Of a stretch of 64,000 bases of DNA, positions 34,659 through 47,989 are shown in pieces. Under the pieces are notes generated by a model. It was not told where the DNA came from. It did not search any database and saw only the letters and a program-made list of their open reading frames with translations. The DNA comes from Hevea brasiliensis. Its lineage: Eukaryota; Streptophyta; Magnoliopsida; Malpighiales; Euphorbiaceae. Every line of letters starts with the position of its first letter. The first letter of the stretch is position 1. The stretch covers positions 112,865,677 to 112,929,676 of the forward strand of contig NC_079495.1 in NCBI RefSeq assembly GCF_030052815.1, read 5' to 3'. A program made the position numbers and the translations under genes.

Positions 34659-37600
34659 TGTGACATCCCTTACCTGTCTACAGTGTAGTCGAGCAAGTTA
34701 TGCCACTCAGTGTGCCAGAGCACCAATTCATATTTTAATTACAATTTATCCCTTTTAAATTCATTTATTTACAATTTTTTGATAAATCTAAATTTTTTCA
34801 AAATTTTTATAGAAAACCCGGCAGAGTGCCAGCTGTAAATTGGAAAAACAGTTCTTCTGCACCTGTTTAAAAACACTTCCAATATAATTTCCAAATCCAA
34901 ACTCCATTATACACACATATCTCAACTCAATCTCAAAATCTCAATATTATTTTCAGAAATTTTTCTTTTCTGTTCACATCATCACTGGAAGCTCATTTAT
35001 AAATATTTCTCAACATTTCATTTATCAACATACATTATACAAAAAATTTCAATAACATGAAATTTCATATATTTACACCATTAAATAATTTCAAGAGTTT
35101 ATAGTTACAATCCAAAACTAATACAAAATGCAAAATACAAAATGCTACCCCAAAGTCCTAATGTCTTACCATATGCACTGCAGATGTGAGGTGACTCTGG
35201 ACTTCGGATGCAGGTCTGAAAGTTCACCCGGTCTGATGTCTGCTGGGCTCCCCAGCTAGGTCTCGATACTGCGGCGTGGCAAAAGCGATGCGCTATGCAA
35301 TTCTGCTTAGTGGTGACAATATAAAATAAAATAAAATAAATATGTAGAATGTATGATTTCATTTTTGGGTATACTTAATTTCTGATATTATTTCTGATTA
35401 TTCGTTTAAAATTTTGTAAGGTTTATCATTGCCCGAGTAACCCATCCTAGTTGACTGGACTGGATAAACGGGTAAACTAGCACTGGGTACTAAGTACCTC
35501 GGACCATCACACCATCGGTCACATTGTGTCTCCCGGTGTGCAACAGAACAGCTAATAAGCTGTAATAATCCTCAGGGATAAAACCCAATTACATTATCTC
35601 AATCAACATAGCCAAAGGCTATTTTATCACAGAATGGCATGGAAGGCCATGAAACACAGAATGGCATGAAGCCATATGCAGTACTACTAACAGAACCCTA
35701 TTGCAATGCCAACCTATCCAAACCAATCACATTAGGCCTACTAGGGCATTTAAAACTTTTAATTTATGTAATTCTTTGAAATTGAAATTTTATGGCTACT
35801 ATTCATTTCATTAGTCAACTAAAATGTTGACTTTTGTATTGACAATAGGTATATTGGTGTAAATATCATCAACATACCACATTTTGCATTTTAAAATTGT
35901 TGGTATTGGTTGCCAATACCATTTCTAAGCTTAATGTTAATTGGATAGAATTTTTCAGTTTTCTAGCTTTGGGTTTACTATTCCATTAGTCATTTTTGTA
36001 GTGGGAATTTGGCAAAATGATCAACATGAAAGTTGTTCCTTATTTTGTCTAGTTGCATTTCCGTTTTTGAATCACTCTATTTGGAGTTTTTTATCTCAAG
36101 TTATGGCCCAAAAACCACAACTGGCCGGATTGAAATTTTTCCAGAATTTCTGGACTGACCAAATCTATAGTGTTAGGAGCAGTGAATTCAGGTCACTTTT
36201 TGAATATGTTGTGTTCATAATTTGGGTTAGGTTTCTCCATGAAAGTTGTTGGTATATATCTCAGCTTGTTGCTGGTAAAATTTCAGGTCAATTGGTCCTT
36301 TCTACACTGAGTTATGGCCAAATGACTAAACACTGTTTATTTGGTCATTTTGCCCAGGCAGAATGCAGGTCACCCGGATTAGGGCAATCTTTTGGTCAAC
36401 TTGGTTTGGTTTTCTTGGCATGGTTTCTTCACCAAAGTTGTGCCATTATGTGTCTAGTTTCATGTCCAATTATCCTTGCACCAATTGAACCTCTACAATT
36501 CTAGTTATTACTGCCCAAACTTGCTGGACTCATGCCCAGTCCTACAGGTCACCAAGGGTAGCCGCTCCAAACTCAAATCCCACTACACAATTCACTTCAT
36601 TTTTTATTCAAAAAAAAAACAAATGGTCACTAATTGACCATTAAAACCTACTTCCATCATCACATGATCAAAGTCTCATTTTTCACCCCAAACCCTAACT
36701 CAAACATTACAAACCATGCATTTTCATTGTATTTCATCAATCCACTTAAGAAATACATATTGTGGGCAGCCATACTACCATTTTAACTCCATAAAAATCA
36801 TCACAATCTCACCCCAATCAAGGCTGTCAAAATTATGGGTTGGCATACAAATGATATTCAATAAATTTCTTTGTGATTTACACTCATTCTTAGTCCTTAA
36901 ACATGAATTTAAAGTGAAATTCAAGGTTAGGTCACAAACCTCTAATGGAGTGAGATTTCCCACTTGCTAGTGTTCCTCTTTTTCCTTTTTTTTTTGCTCC
37001 CAAAAGACTCTCCAAGGTGTAAGAACACTTTTTTGTGTTGCTAGGTTAGGGTTTTGTTGGGTAAAAGTTAGGGAAATCAAGCCTTAAAAGCTTGTTCAAG
37101 GTTAGCAATGGTGGGAGGGGTGACGGCAAGAAGAAGATGAAGGAGATTTCTGATTTTTTTTTCTTCATTTTCTGCCCATTTAGTCTCTTTTAAGTAAGCT
37201 TATGCCATGTGTCAATATCGGATTGGTTGGGAGAATTTTAATGACATCATGATGATGTCATAATTCCATTTTCTTTTATTTTCTCTCCATTTCTTGTCTA
37301 TTTAATTTCAATTAAATTTTTACCAACATTTATTCATATTTTATGTTATATAAATTATTTATTTAACTGGACAAGTTGGCCAAAAATCATCTCTGAAGAT
37401 GAAATGACCAAAATGCCCTCCTTTTGGCTTAACGAGCCAAAATTGTGTGTACCGATAGAAAAATTTTGCTAAGCATTTTCTTGGCATTCTAATGCCATAA
37501 GAACCTCAATGACCCTTCTCTGGAGTCCAATAATTATTTTATAATTTTTTCCCCGGGTCTAGGGTTGCTAACGGCCTTCACCGTCACTGGGGTTTCTGCT

Positions 37601-37780
37601 CGTTTAACCTCAGTGTATTTCGTTTCTAAAAATTTTTCCTTGATTTTTATGAGCATTATTTAATTTCTTTATAATTCCTCACTCTAGTCTATTTATAATT
37701 TCAAACATTCTAGTTGTCCGAACCGACATTGGTCACCAAAACAGTAGACTGTATGGACTAGCTAAAGTGAGGATATTACA
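34659..37780 (-). repeat. Element C right LTR (5' LTR in element sense)
   Basis: Starts tgtgacatcccttacctg and ends gtgaggatattaca. It matches the left LTR throughout. The cross-family block is shortened at about 37585-37610. The 187-codon plus-strand frame 35941-36504 is LTR shadow. Confidence 0.93.
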
Positions 37781-37785
37781 ATATC
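37781..37785. repeat. Target site duplication ATATC, right of element C
   Basis: Second copy; the D LTR resumes with tcactagacaagctaatgag. Confidence 0.93.
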
Positions 37786-40350
37786 TCACTAGACAAGCTA
37801 ATGAGAATCACAACATATTTTGCCAAGTCAACTATGGTTTCAAACCATATTCAAAACAATTTCTATTTACAAAGTGTTTACAAATCATCAACATATTTAA
37901 TCATCATAAATTCATGCTCAAGGTTGGCAACACATCAAACTTAAAATTTACATTCATCAAAACCATGCAATAAATCCTTAAATGCATAAGAAAATTTACA
38001 TTTAATTTATACAATTTCATTCAACAAATTAAAATCCTTAACACAACAAAATTATAAATCATAAAATAAACTTGTTCAAATCAATTTAGATGTGAAAAGT
38101 AACAAAATAGTTAGTTGTGCACAAACCTTATACGAGTCGCCTCTCAGCCTTGACTCGATGACTCGGGTTCTTTCCCGGTATTCTTTTCCACTGAAACACA
38201 CAGTTTCACAGTGTTTCAGTATCATCATTTATCATAACTCCAAAAATAAATTCAAATCTATTTATACCTAGCTTTAATATGCTAAACATAACGTTCTTTA
38301 AAATTTGTATTTCGGGGTTACTATTCATGACACTATTTAAGTCAATTTGTTGACTTTCTAATGCTTAATAGGTATGGGAATTCTAATTTCACCTACATAC
38401 CACATTTTGGTTACCTAATTTGTTGGTTTGAGTTGTTTTCTCAAATTTTAAGTCTTTTAGGCAAAATTGCAAATTTTTAGTTTTGGTGTCCTATGTTGCA
38501 CTGTTCCATTGGTCATGTTGCTGTTAGAATTTGGCTAAGTTTTCTTCATAGAAATTGTTCCTTATTGTCTTAACTTTATTCTCCTTTTTCAATCACTCAA
38601 ATTGGAGTTTTGTAGCTCAAGTTTTAGCCATTTGAATCATGGCTGCCGGATTGGACTTAACCTGATTGGGCACCAAAGCTAGTTACAGTAGTTTTAGGTC
38701 ACCAATTTTGAGTGGCTAAATGACTTGGTTAAGGGCATAATTTGGATTTGTGTTCTTCATGAAAGTTTTAGGTCTATATTTCAGCTATCCACTGGTAAAA
38801 TTTCAGGTCATTTAGACCTACCTAGCCCAAGTTATTACCAAATGAACAAAATCATTTGGTCATTTTTATATAGGTCAGATTGCCTAATCCGGATTTGGTC
38901 AATTTGTTCACTAGGTTTTGGTCACTTTTTGGGCATGATTCCTAAATGAAAAATGTGTCATTTTGTGTCTGGTTTCATTCCCAATTAGCCTCACACCAAT
39001 TGGGCTTGTAAATTTTCAGTTTTGGTCTCTGAAAGGGACCTTGGTCCTGCTGCCTGCAGAATGACCATTTTCAATCCGAATTTAAACTCACTTCTAACAC
39101 TTCCAACACATCTCAATTGGTCACAAATGATCATTTTTTCATCTCAAACAAGGTCAAACACACCATTTGACCAATTCTCACATTTTTGCCTCCCAAACCC
39201 TAGGTGCCAAAAACCCTAACTCATAAAATTCAAACCTAATGCATTCTAAACATCTATCCATAGTTTACATACTTAATTCAACTTAAGCAACCATTCAAAT
39301 GCATCAAGTTCACCCATTTCAAACCCTAACTAAGGCTGGCCAAAATTCATGTTTGGTCCCTCAACCATATTTTCCTTTGATTTGTTTCAATTTCTAAGTT
39401 TATTAAAGCATATTTGCATGTAATTTAAAGAAATAAATTAGAGTTTATTACTAACCTTTCTTTGATTTCCACCTCTTCAATTTCCTCTCTTTTTTTCCTT
39501 TCTTTTCTTCCTCTAAAGCTTCTTCAAGTTGAACTAACAAGTTTTTATGGATTATTTTGGGGTCAAAGTGGGTTTAAGTTGTTGAGAGAAAGCTTAAACT
39601 CAAGCTTTCATGGTAGTGCTACAATGGTGATTTAAGGGAAAGGTGGGGCGGCACACTTGGTTGGAAGAGGAAGAAAATGATTTTTCTTTTCTTTCTTTAG
39701 GTATTTTATGTCTTTTAAAATTGCTTTTGACTTGGTCAATTTAGGTAGGAAAATCAAAATTAGTTTTGACATCATGATGATGTCATAAAGGTGATGTAAT
39801 AAACTTTTTCAATTTTCTATTTCTTTTGCATTTATTTTTCCATTAGTTCTTTAATTTAATTCTTGGTCTCAAAATTTTCTTTTCTCCGATTTTATTTGAT
39901 AGTTAGGTCAGGAGTCAGCTCTAGGGGTGAATTAACCAAATTGCCCCTCGCCAGTCTGATCCAGTTTACAAGTTATTTGATATTTCTTCCGGATCCCTGA
40001 CCTAATTATTTGACCTGCTTAATAATTATTTTTCGTGATTTTCTCTTTTCCACTGTGTTTGCAATAGTCCTAAGGACAGCGGCGTCACATTTTACGGTTC
40101 AAAATTTGAGTTACGATTGACCTCGCAGTCATTTCCTGAGAAAGTCACCCATCGCTGTGACTCTCGGCTCATTTAACATTTTATCTTCTGTTTTTCTTAT
40201 TTTTACTTTTTTATCTGGTAATCACTATTTATTTTCAATCAGGGCTTTTTTAGGTGTCTTAAACACAGTTCTAATCCTCTTAATTGTCCGGACCGATACC
40301 GGTCACCGGAACAGTAACATATACCAAGCTATGCAAATAGGGGTGTTACA
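37786..40350 (-). mobile_element. Element D LTR, second part
   Basis: Continues the B-type LTR and ends caaataggggtgttaca at 40350. It keeps the cross-family block (40143-40178) and the ccggtcaccggaacagta box near its end. Confidence 0.88.
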
Positions 40351-42524
40351 ATGATAATCAGTATAGCCATAGGCTATAATATCACAGAATGGCAATGAGC
40401 CATACATCATATGCAGTACTGCTATCAGAACCCTATTGGCATGCCAACCTATCCAAATCAATCACATTAGGCCAACTAGGGCATATTACAAAGTCATTTC
40501 TGAATATTTGTACTTTATATGTAAACTTACTATTCCTTTCATTAGTCAACTAAAATGTTGACTTTTTCATAGATAATAGGTATATTGGTTCAAATATCAC
40601 CAACATACCACATTTTGCATTCTAAAGTTGTTGGCATTGGTTGCCAATTCCATTTCAAAGCTTAGTGTTAGTTATTCACACTTTTTAGATTTCAAGCACT
40701 AAGTTTACTGTTCCATTGGTCATTTATATAGTAGGAATTTGACAAAATTGTCTTCATGAAAGTTGTTCCTTATTGTGTCTAGTTACATTTATTTTTTTGA
40801 ATCACTCCATTTGGAGTTTTTTAGCTCAAGTTATGGCCTAAACACCATAACTGGCCGAATTGTAAACTTTCCAGATTTTCTGGACTAACCAAATCTACAG
40901 TGTTTTGTACAGTGACTGCAGGTCACTTTTTGAATATGTTATGGTCAAAATTTGGGTTAGGTTTCTTCATTAAAATTGTAGGTCTATATCTCAGCTTTCT
41001 GCTGGTAAAATTTCAGGTCAATTGGATCTTTCTACACTGAGTTATGACCAAATGAATAAACACTATTTATTTGGTCATTTTGCCTAGGTAGAATACAAGT
41101 CACCCGGATTAGGGCAATTTTTAGGTCAACTTGGTTTGGTTTTCTAGGTAGGGTTTCTTCACCAAAGTGGTGCCATTATGTGTCTAGTTTCATGTTCAAT
41201 TGGCCTTGCACCAATTGAACCTCTAGAACTCCATTTATAACTACCCAAACCTGCTGGACTCATGCTCAGTCCTGCAGGTTAGCCAAGGCAGCTCACCCAT
41301 ACACAAATGCCAAGCCTCAACTCACTTCATTTCCTTATCATGCACATTCAAATGGCTACTAATTGACCCTTAGAACACTAATTCACCATCAGTTGAACAA
41401 AACTCTAAATACCCCTAAACCCTAACTCTCCAATTCTCTTAATCTTGTAACACATGCTACTCCCATTAAAAATTCATGCATATACATGTTAAATAGCATT
41501 AGGAGGTAGGTTTAAACTAAATAAAACATAGAAATTTCCCTTGCTTCCAAGCTGGCCAAATTTCCTTTTTAGCCATTACCCATGATTTCTTCAATTCTTT
41601 TTCATATTTACAACTCAATTCAACTAATCCACACAATTTAAACACTAAATCTTGAAGTTAAGAGCACTTACCTCTTGTAATAGTTTTCAAAAGCTCTAAA
41701 TCTTCTCTTTTTCCCTTTCTTTTTGCTGGTTAGATGTTACTTAAGGTGTGAGGAAGAGGTTTTGTGAAGCAAGATTAAAATCTTATGGTGGTTTATCAAG
41801 GAATTTTAGTGAGAAATGTTGATCAACAATGGTGAGAGAAGAGAGAGGAAGGGAGCCGACTGAAAATGAAGAAGATGTAGCAGATTTTGTGTTTGTTTTT
41901 ACTTCATTTTAGTTATATTTATCTCATTTTAATTGGTTTGTCAATTTCTAATTGGTGGGAAGCTTTTTAATGATGTCATCCTATGTTATAAATCCAATTT
42001 AATTCCATTTTCTTTTTACTTTGTTTTCTTATTTTCATTTCTCATTTTTAATTACACTTCTAGTAATATTTATTCATATTTTATGTCATAATAATTATTT
42101 ACTTAACTGGACAAGTCGGCCAAAAATCATCTCTGAAGACGAAATGACCAAAATGCCCTCCGTTTGGCTTATTGAGCCAAAATCGTCTGTACTGATTGAA
42201 AATTTTTTCTAAGCCTTTTCTTGGCATTCTAATGACTCTTCTCTGGAGTTCCAAAAATTATTTTATGAATTTTCTCTCTGGTCTAGGTCTTCTAGTTGCG
42301 AGAACCACAACTTCCCACTGAGTTACCCATCGCTAGGGTACCGACTCATTTAACTTGATTGTATTTTATTTCAAAAATTTTTCTTAAATTTTTCTTATTA
42401 ATATTTGAGTTAATTATGGTTCCTTACTTTAGTTTAAATATTTTTCCAGACGTTCTAGCTATCCGGACTGACACCGGTTACCGAACAGTAGAATGTATGG
42501 AATGGATACAATGAGGGTGTTACA
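40351..42524 (-). mobile_element. Element E: C-family LTR fragment next to D
   Basis: From its first bases it matches the C LTR about 0.95 kb into that LTR (atagccataggctat, agaatggc, ttggcatgccaacc), and ends gagggtgttaca. The missing start coincides exactly with the end of D, so D appears to have inserted into E and the other half has been lost or lies beyond the gap. No recognisable polypurine tract follows, so it may have been a solo LTR. Confidence 0.75.
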
Positions 42525-44094
42525 ACCATCTTCCCATAATAGTACCACAGTACTAAGAATTTATGCCACAAAGGCATATATAGAAAGGAGCTGCCACACG
42601 AATAATAACTGGGACATATTCATTGTTTCTTCTGAAGGACATCTGATTGAGGCATCAATTTCCAAAGGGACTTGATTAATGCACTCATTTTTCTAATAGG
42701 ATAGTGGATGGTAACTTACTCCTTACAGAGGTTCCACAACCATCATCACCATAGCCTAATGTCTAGGTTTAGAATAGTGGGTATGTAAGGGGAAGGTGTT
42801 AGGCACCCCTTACGCCTAGTCTAAACTCATTAATTCGAGTGCTAGTCCTCTATTAATGTTTCTAAAAGTCTTGTTTATTATTCTTTTTTCAAACTTCTTA
42901 CATAAAAGTGCAATTTGTAAACTTACACATGCAAGTAATTCAAACAGGGGTTGTTTTTTGCAAATAATTTTCATGCGCAAGTATTCCCTATCTATGGGGT
43001 TGCTAAATTGAATTAAGTGAAATTTATCAAATGACTAAAATTAATTTATTATTGATAATTTAATTTACAAACAAATTCAATTTACAGACAACCCTAAGTT
43101 TCTAATTATCCTATTTTATTTATTTACTAAGTTACCATAAAAATAATTAAACTAAATAAATTATGCACGTGAGTAATTTATTCTAATAAACACATGAATG
43201 CTCAAGCAATTACATTCTAAAAAATATTTATTTCTAATATGCTAATTTACTTTACGATTTACCAAGTATTTAATTACATTTAATTTGCTTATCAAAGTTT
43301 ATTTTTTATACAAATAAGATTTAATTTTAATTTACCTAATATTTATTTAATTAAATTTCATATACAAGTGAGTTGAAGATACAAATAAAATTGATTTTGT
43401 TATTTACCAAGTAAATCTCATTATTATGATATGGTATATATAAAATTTTTATTTTAAAAATTTTAAAAAGGTACTTACTTTTTAATTATTACAGTTGCTA
43501 TTGGGATAAATTACCTTTAAAGAAAGTTTTTTTTTTTTTTTCTAGTATGGCATGTTAATCCCTATCTTACTCTCTCCCGTTAAGCTCTACTAAACTCCAC
43601 CCAATTGTTGCCCTTTTTGGTACTTACTTTAGGGCTACTTATAAATTATTTTTTAAAATAAAATATACATTACAATAAAAAATTTAATCACTTATAATAT
43701 GAGCTTTTAATGGGCCAAAACTATACAATGGCCATGGGTACATCTAACCTAATTCTAAGAATTCATAACACCATATCACATCACATCCATAATTAAAATT
43801 AGATCAAGATACAATTTAAAACTTAAACAAAAAAAAAATATAAACAAAATGAAATTTTTAGATTTGGCAGATTCACTGTCATTATATTTGAATTTCTAAA
43901 AATATCTAAACGAGTATAAAAATTAAAAAAAATATATATAGGAGAAAGAGAAAACATCATGTTAAATTATAAAATTAATAACCAGGTCATTACCAAATAA
44001 TTTACAAAAATCGAAACTTTAAATTGAGACAGATTTGCACTACTTTGTTAAAACTGCAATATCTCTCAAACTATAAAAGAGTTTTTGGTGAAAC
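42525..44094 (-). mobile_element. Unclassified repeat H, reversed copy
   Basis: On the minus strand, from about 43640 to 42790, this matches 60060-60880: a tract with gggcaacaattgg, the sequence near ctaatgtttctaggag, the block caggcgtaaggggtgct and an AT-rich stretch between. It continues beyond the block with cctaacaccttccccttaca, sequence missing from the other copy. I recall similar gtgctaacaccttcccc motifs in Ogre/Tat-type LTRs, but cannot confirm. A T15 tract lies near 43527. The stretch 42525-42790 has no match in the window. Confidence 0.5.
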
Positions 44095-45035
44095 TGATAC
44101 AGTTGTATCATATAGGTATTCTAAGGCACTATTACATTGCATTTCATAGCATTTAAGTAGTTAATTGCATTTATTTTACTTTGTTTCATTAGTTTTTGTT
44201 AGTTTGGTTAATCTCTGCTTAATTTAATGTTTTTTGTATATTTTCAGGTGTTTTAAAGAAGATCAAAGGTGTAGAAGTCAATTGGACAAGTTTTAAAGTC
44301 AGGAAAAACTAGAAGGCCTATTCTACAATATTACATAGGTTGTGTAAGCAAGAGAGTTGACCTGTGTAACCTTATGGCAGTCAAAAGCTAAAGAGCCAAG
44401 GAGAGGTCACAGTACATGGGCCGTGTTAATTGCCTTGTGTAACCTTCCTACTCTCGTGTAACTTGTTATCTCCCTAAAATATGAAGCTTGAAAGTGTGCA
44501 GAGACTTACACGGGCCTGGGCTGTGTAGTGCCACATAGGCCATATATTTTGCCATAGATAAACTTCTATTTTGACCTGAATTCTCCTACACTCATTCCAA
44601 ATAGACTTCTAAGGCTTTTGAGACTCTAAAACATGACTTTTAGGCACCTGATATAAATACTAGAAGATCAAAATAGGCAAAAGGGAGTTCAAAGAGTTTG
44701 CTTTACTTTCAAACCCTAGTTTCCTAAGCAATTTGGAGAGAATCTGCATTAAGGCTCAAGGAGGAGGATTCTCAGCTGAAGTTCTAAAAGTTCAAAGTTA
44801 CAGATCTTTATTCTAGGTTCTTTTGTTTTATTTCTTCAGATTGTCTTATGTTCTTTTATTTTAATTTCACTATGTTTGTTAAACTCACTATGAGTGAGTA
44901 GTTTCTTTAATTCTAGGGTTAGGAGATTACCACTTCAATTCTTATTATCGATATATACTAAAGTTACCTAATAGATTTGAGTTTTGTTCTTTGATTCAAT
45001 ATTCTGTGTTCTTAATACATGTTATGTGTCGGTAC
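44095..45035 (+). mobile_element. LTR family G, 5' part
   Basis: Begins TGATACAGTTG inside repeat H and carries a gtgttttaaagaagatcaaagg block near 44250. From about 44560 it matches 50690-51166 and the copy near 62060-62540. It is cut at ggtac by the LTR that starts at 45036. Plus orientation and LTR status are inferred. It lacks a coding region. Athila/Tat LTRs look similar from memory. Confidence 0.55.
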
Positions 45036-47950
45036 TGTAACACCCCTATGTTCATTAGTTCTATACACTTTACTGTTCCGGTGACCGGTGCCAGTTCGGA
45101 TAGTCAAGAGGCTTAGAATCATATTTAAGTCCTCTAGAAAAGCTATAAACAAAAATTAATAGAAATTATATGAAAGAAAAATTGAAATGAGAAAAACAGA
45201 GCATAAAAGGTTAAATGAGTTGGGGTCACAGCGATGGGTGACCGTACTAATAAGTATCTGCGAGTTCAGTCAAAACCCTAAATTTATATGGGACATTGTG
45301 ACACCACAGGCCTAGGAATAATTGTGAAGCTATGGGAAATGAGAGAATCATAGAAAAGAATTGAGAACTAGGCCAAATAATTAAGTCAGGGTTCAGGAAG
45401 AAATACAGTGTTCTTGGAAAATCGGATCAGACCGGCGAGAGGCAATTTGGTCAATTCACCCTTAGAGGTGACTCTTGGCATAAATGTCCAATAAAATATA
45501 GGAAATTAATATTTTGAAAGGTGAATTTATATTGAAGAGGTGAGTGAAAGAAAATAAAAAAGAAAAGAAATGAAAATTGAAAGAAATGAATTATGACATC
45601 ATCAAGCTTATGCAAGCATGACACCATTTACAAAATTAATTTCTAATTAATTAATTATGGGATAAATATAATTATGGATAATTACCATTTAAAAACATAA
45701 AAAAATTAAATTTTGGTCTTCTTCTCTTTTGAAAGTCGTCCCTCTCCTCTCCCATATCTCTCTCATAAAATCCACCATGAAAGCTTATTACCAAGCTTTC
45801 TAAACCCCAAATTAAACCATAAATCCTTTGTGAAAAATAGTAGAAACCTCAAATTGAACCTCAAGAAGAAGATTGAAGGAGAAAGTAGAAGGAAAATTTG
45901 AAGAATTGAGGAGATAGAAAAGCCTCATCTAAGGTTAGTGAAAAACTCCTCTATTTCTTTCTTTAAATGTGTAAATGGACATTTAAATTGAGTAGAACTT
46001 GTGGAAAATAAAACAAAATGATAGGTTAGGGAACTCCATGAAATTCGGCTGCCTTGGTGGTTGAGGGAAATGATGTGTTTTAGTTTGATAAATCATGTAC
46101 ACAAGTTCAATTAAGTGTGTAGATATGAATTGTGCACTTTGATTTCATGAATGGAAGCAAGTGGTGAGTTAGGGTTCTTGACCCTTAGGAAAATTAGGGA
46201 AAATTTTGGGGGTTTTTGAAATTGATGTAATTTGACCTAATTGAGACTCATTTTGTTCAATTGGTGGGAATTAGAGTGTGATTGAATGATTGAATAAAAA
46301 AATGGAGTTGTGAATGATGAAGACCAATCTGGACAGCCTGACCATGGTCCACTTAAAGGACCAAATTTGAAATTATAATACTCCAATTGGTATGAGGCCA
46401 ATTGAAGATGAAAATTAAGATGTAATGCAACAATTTTTGTGTAGAAACCTTGCCCTGAAAATGACCATAAGCTAGTGTAAAATTAGGTTAAATTTAGATT
46501 AGGCACACTGCCCCTGTATAGAAATGACCATATGAACAGTACTTGTTCAAATGGTCATAACTGGACGTAAAAATGTCCAAATGACCTGATTTTTACACCA
46601 CTGGAAAGCTATGATATAGTACTACAACTTTTGTGGAGAATACAAACCCAAATTCTACCTAGAACTAAGTCAAATTGTCAACCAAAGTTGGTTGCTCAAA
46701 ACTGCCATAACCAAAATGGTACCCAGAATTTTGGGTTTGAACTAATCCGGCCAGCCACTTTAGAAATAGCATAACTTGAGCTACAAAAATCCAAATAGAG
46801 TGATTCAAAAAGAGAAATAAACTAGAAATAATAAGGAACAACTTTGATGAAGGACATTTAGCTAAATTCCTACTGTAAAAAGTCCAATGGAATAGTAAAA
46901 TACAGTGACCCAAAACTAAAAATTTACAAATTCTCTACTTTGAATTTAGAGTGGCAATCAATGCCAACAAATTTGACACTCAAAATGTGGTATGTGAGTG
47001 CATTTAGGACTAACATACCTATTAAAGATGAAAAAGTCAATATTTTAACTTGAATAGTATAATAAATAGTACCTCCATAAACAAAAATATAAAGGACCCG
47101 AATTTATAAACCATAATGGGTGGAATAAGTTTGTAAAAATTTAATTGTTAGAATTTCTTATTAGAAATTATTTAATTGAGTACTGAAACACTTTAAATTA
47201 TGGGTTTCAGTAGAAAAAGACACCGGGAAGGACAAAGAAAAAGTGAGTCAACGACAAGAGGCGACTCATAAAAGGTTTGTGCACAACAGTTACATCCTTT
47301 TTTATTTTCAATTGAAATTTTGATTAGATTGAAATGTGAATTAAATTTATGACCTTCATTATATCCAAAACTATTTTGAATGACACAATTTGTATGCTAT
47401 TGGTTTAAATCTTGGGAAATTAGTTTGAATGTAATTTGATGGATACTTAATTCTTGGAAAAATTACAAAATGGTTTGAAACCACAGCAATCATAAATATT
47501 TGATTGAATTCCTCACTAGCTTGTCTAGTGGGACGAATTGATTTTGAATTCCCTCTCTAGCTAAAGTGTTAAGGTGTATGCCAGTTAAGGACAAATATGA
47601 TGAGTACTCATATATTTTGCTAGCTAGCTGTGGTATTCCTCATTAGCCTTTGGCTATTGGGACGAATTGAACATCGGTTTCATGATTAAACTGTGTGACT
47701 TGTTAAAAATATTATTTGATGAATTATGAAGTGAAATTTAATTTCTTTAAGAAATTTTCTGTCTTTTAAAATTAAGCATGATTTTATGTGTTAACACATC
47801 AAGTGGGTTACTTGTGATTTATTTATTGTTTAAATTATCATTCTCTTAATGTTGTGCACCACTGAGACATTGGCTCAGCGATGGCTTTTCATTGTTGTCG
47901 CAGGTAGAGAGATAGATAAAGCAGTAGAGAGTTAGAAATGGTCAATTGAG
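45036..47950 (+). mobile_element. B/D-type LTR fragment in plus orientation, start kept
   Basis: Starts tgtaacacccctatg and follows the reverse complement of the B and D LTRs: ttccggtgaccgg box, conserved block at 45210-45243, stem-loop modules with gggacgaattg near 47520-47670, then ttgtgcaccactgagacatt near 47850. It stops some 600 bp before the expected LTR end. Minus-strand open frames such as 46665-46913 are shadows. Confidence 0.8.
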
Positions 47951-47989
47951 ACCATTTGTGGTGTGTGTGAATTGATAGAACCAAGTTAT

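Larger units (their letters stand above)
26658..37780 (-). mobile_element. Element C: complete Ty3/gypsy chromovirus nested in element D
   Basis: 11,123 bp between ATATC duplications, LTRs of 3151 and 3122 bp, internal order as in A and B. Coding sequence is closest to element A. The reverse transcriptase catalytic loop is destroyed, but the integrase zinc and catalytic domains form one intact frame. Its integrase carries the 74-bp GT-AG segment also seen in A. The LTRs look more diverged from each other than those of B. Confidence 0.93.

Noticed and set aside
35941..36504. 187-codon plus-strand frame
   Set aside because: Within the C right LTR, antisense to the element; the homologous stretch of the left LTR is interrupted.
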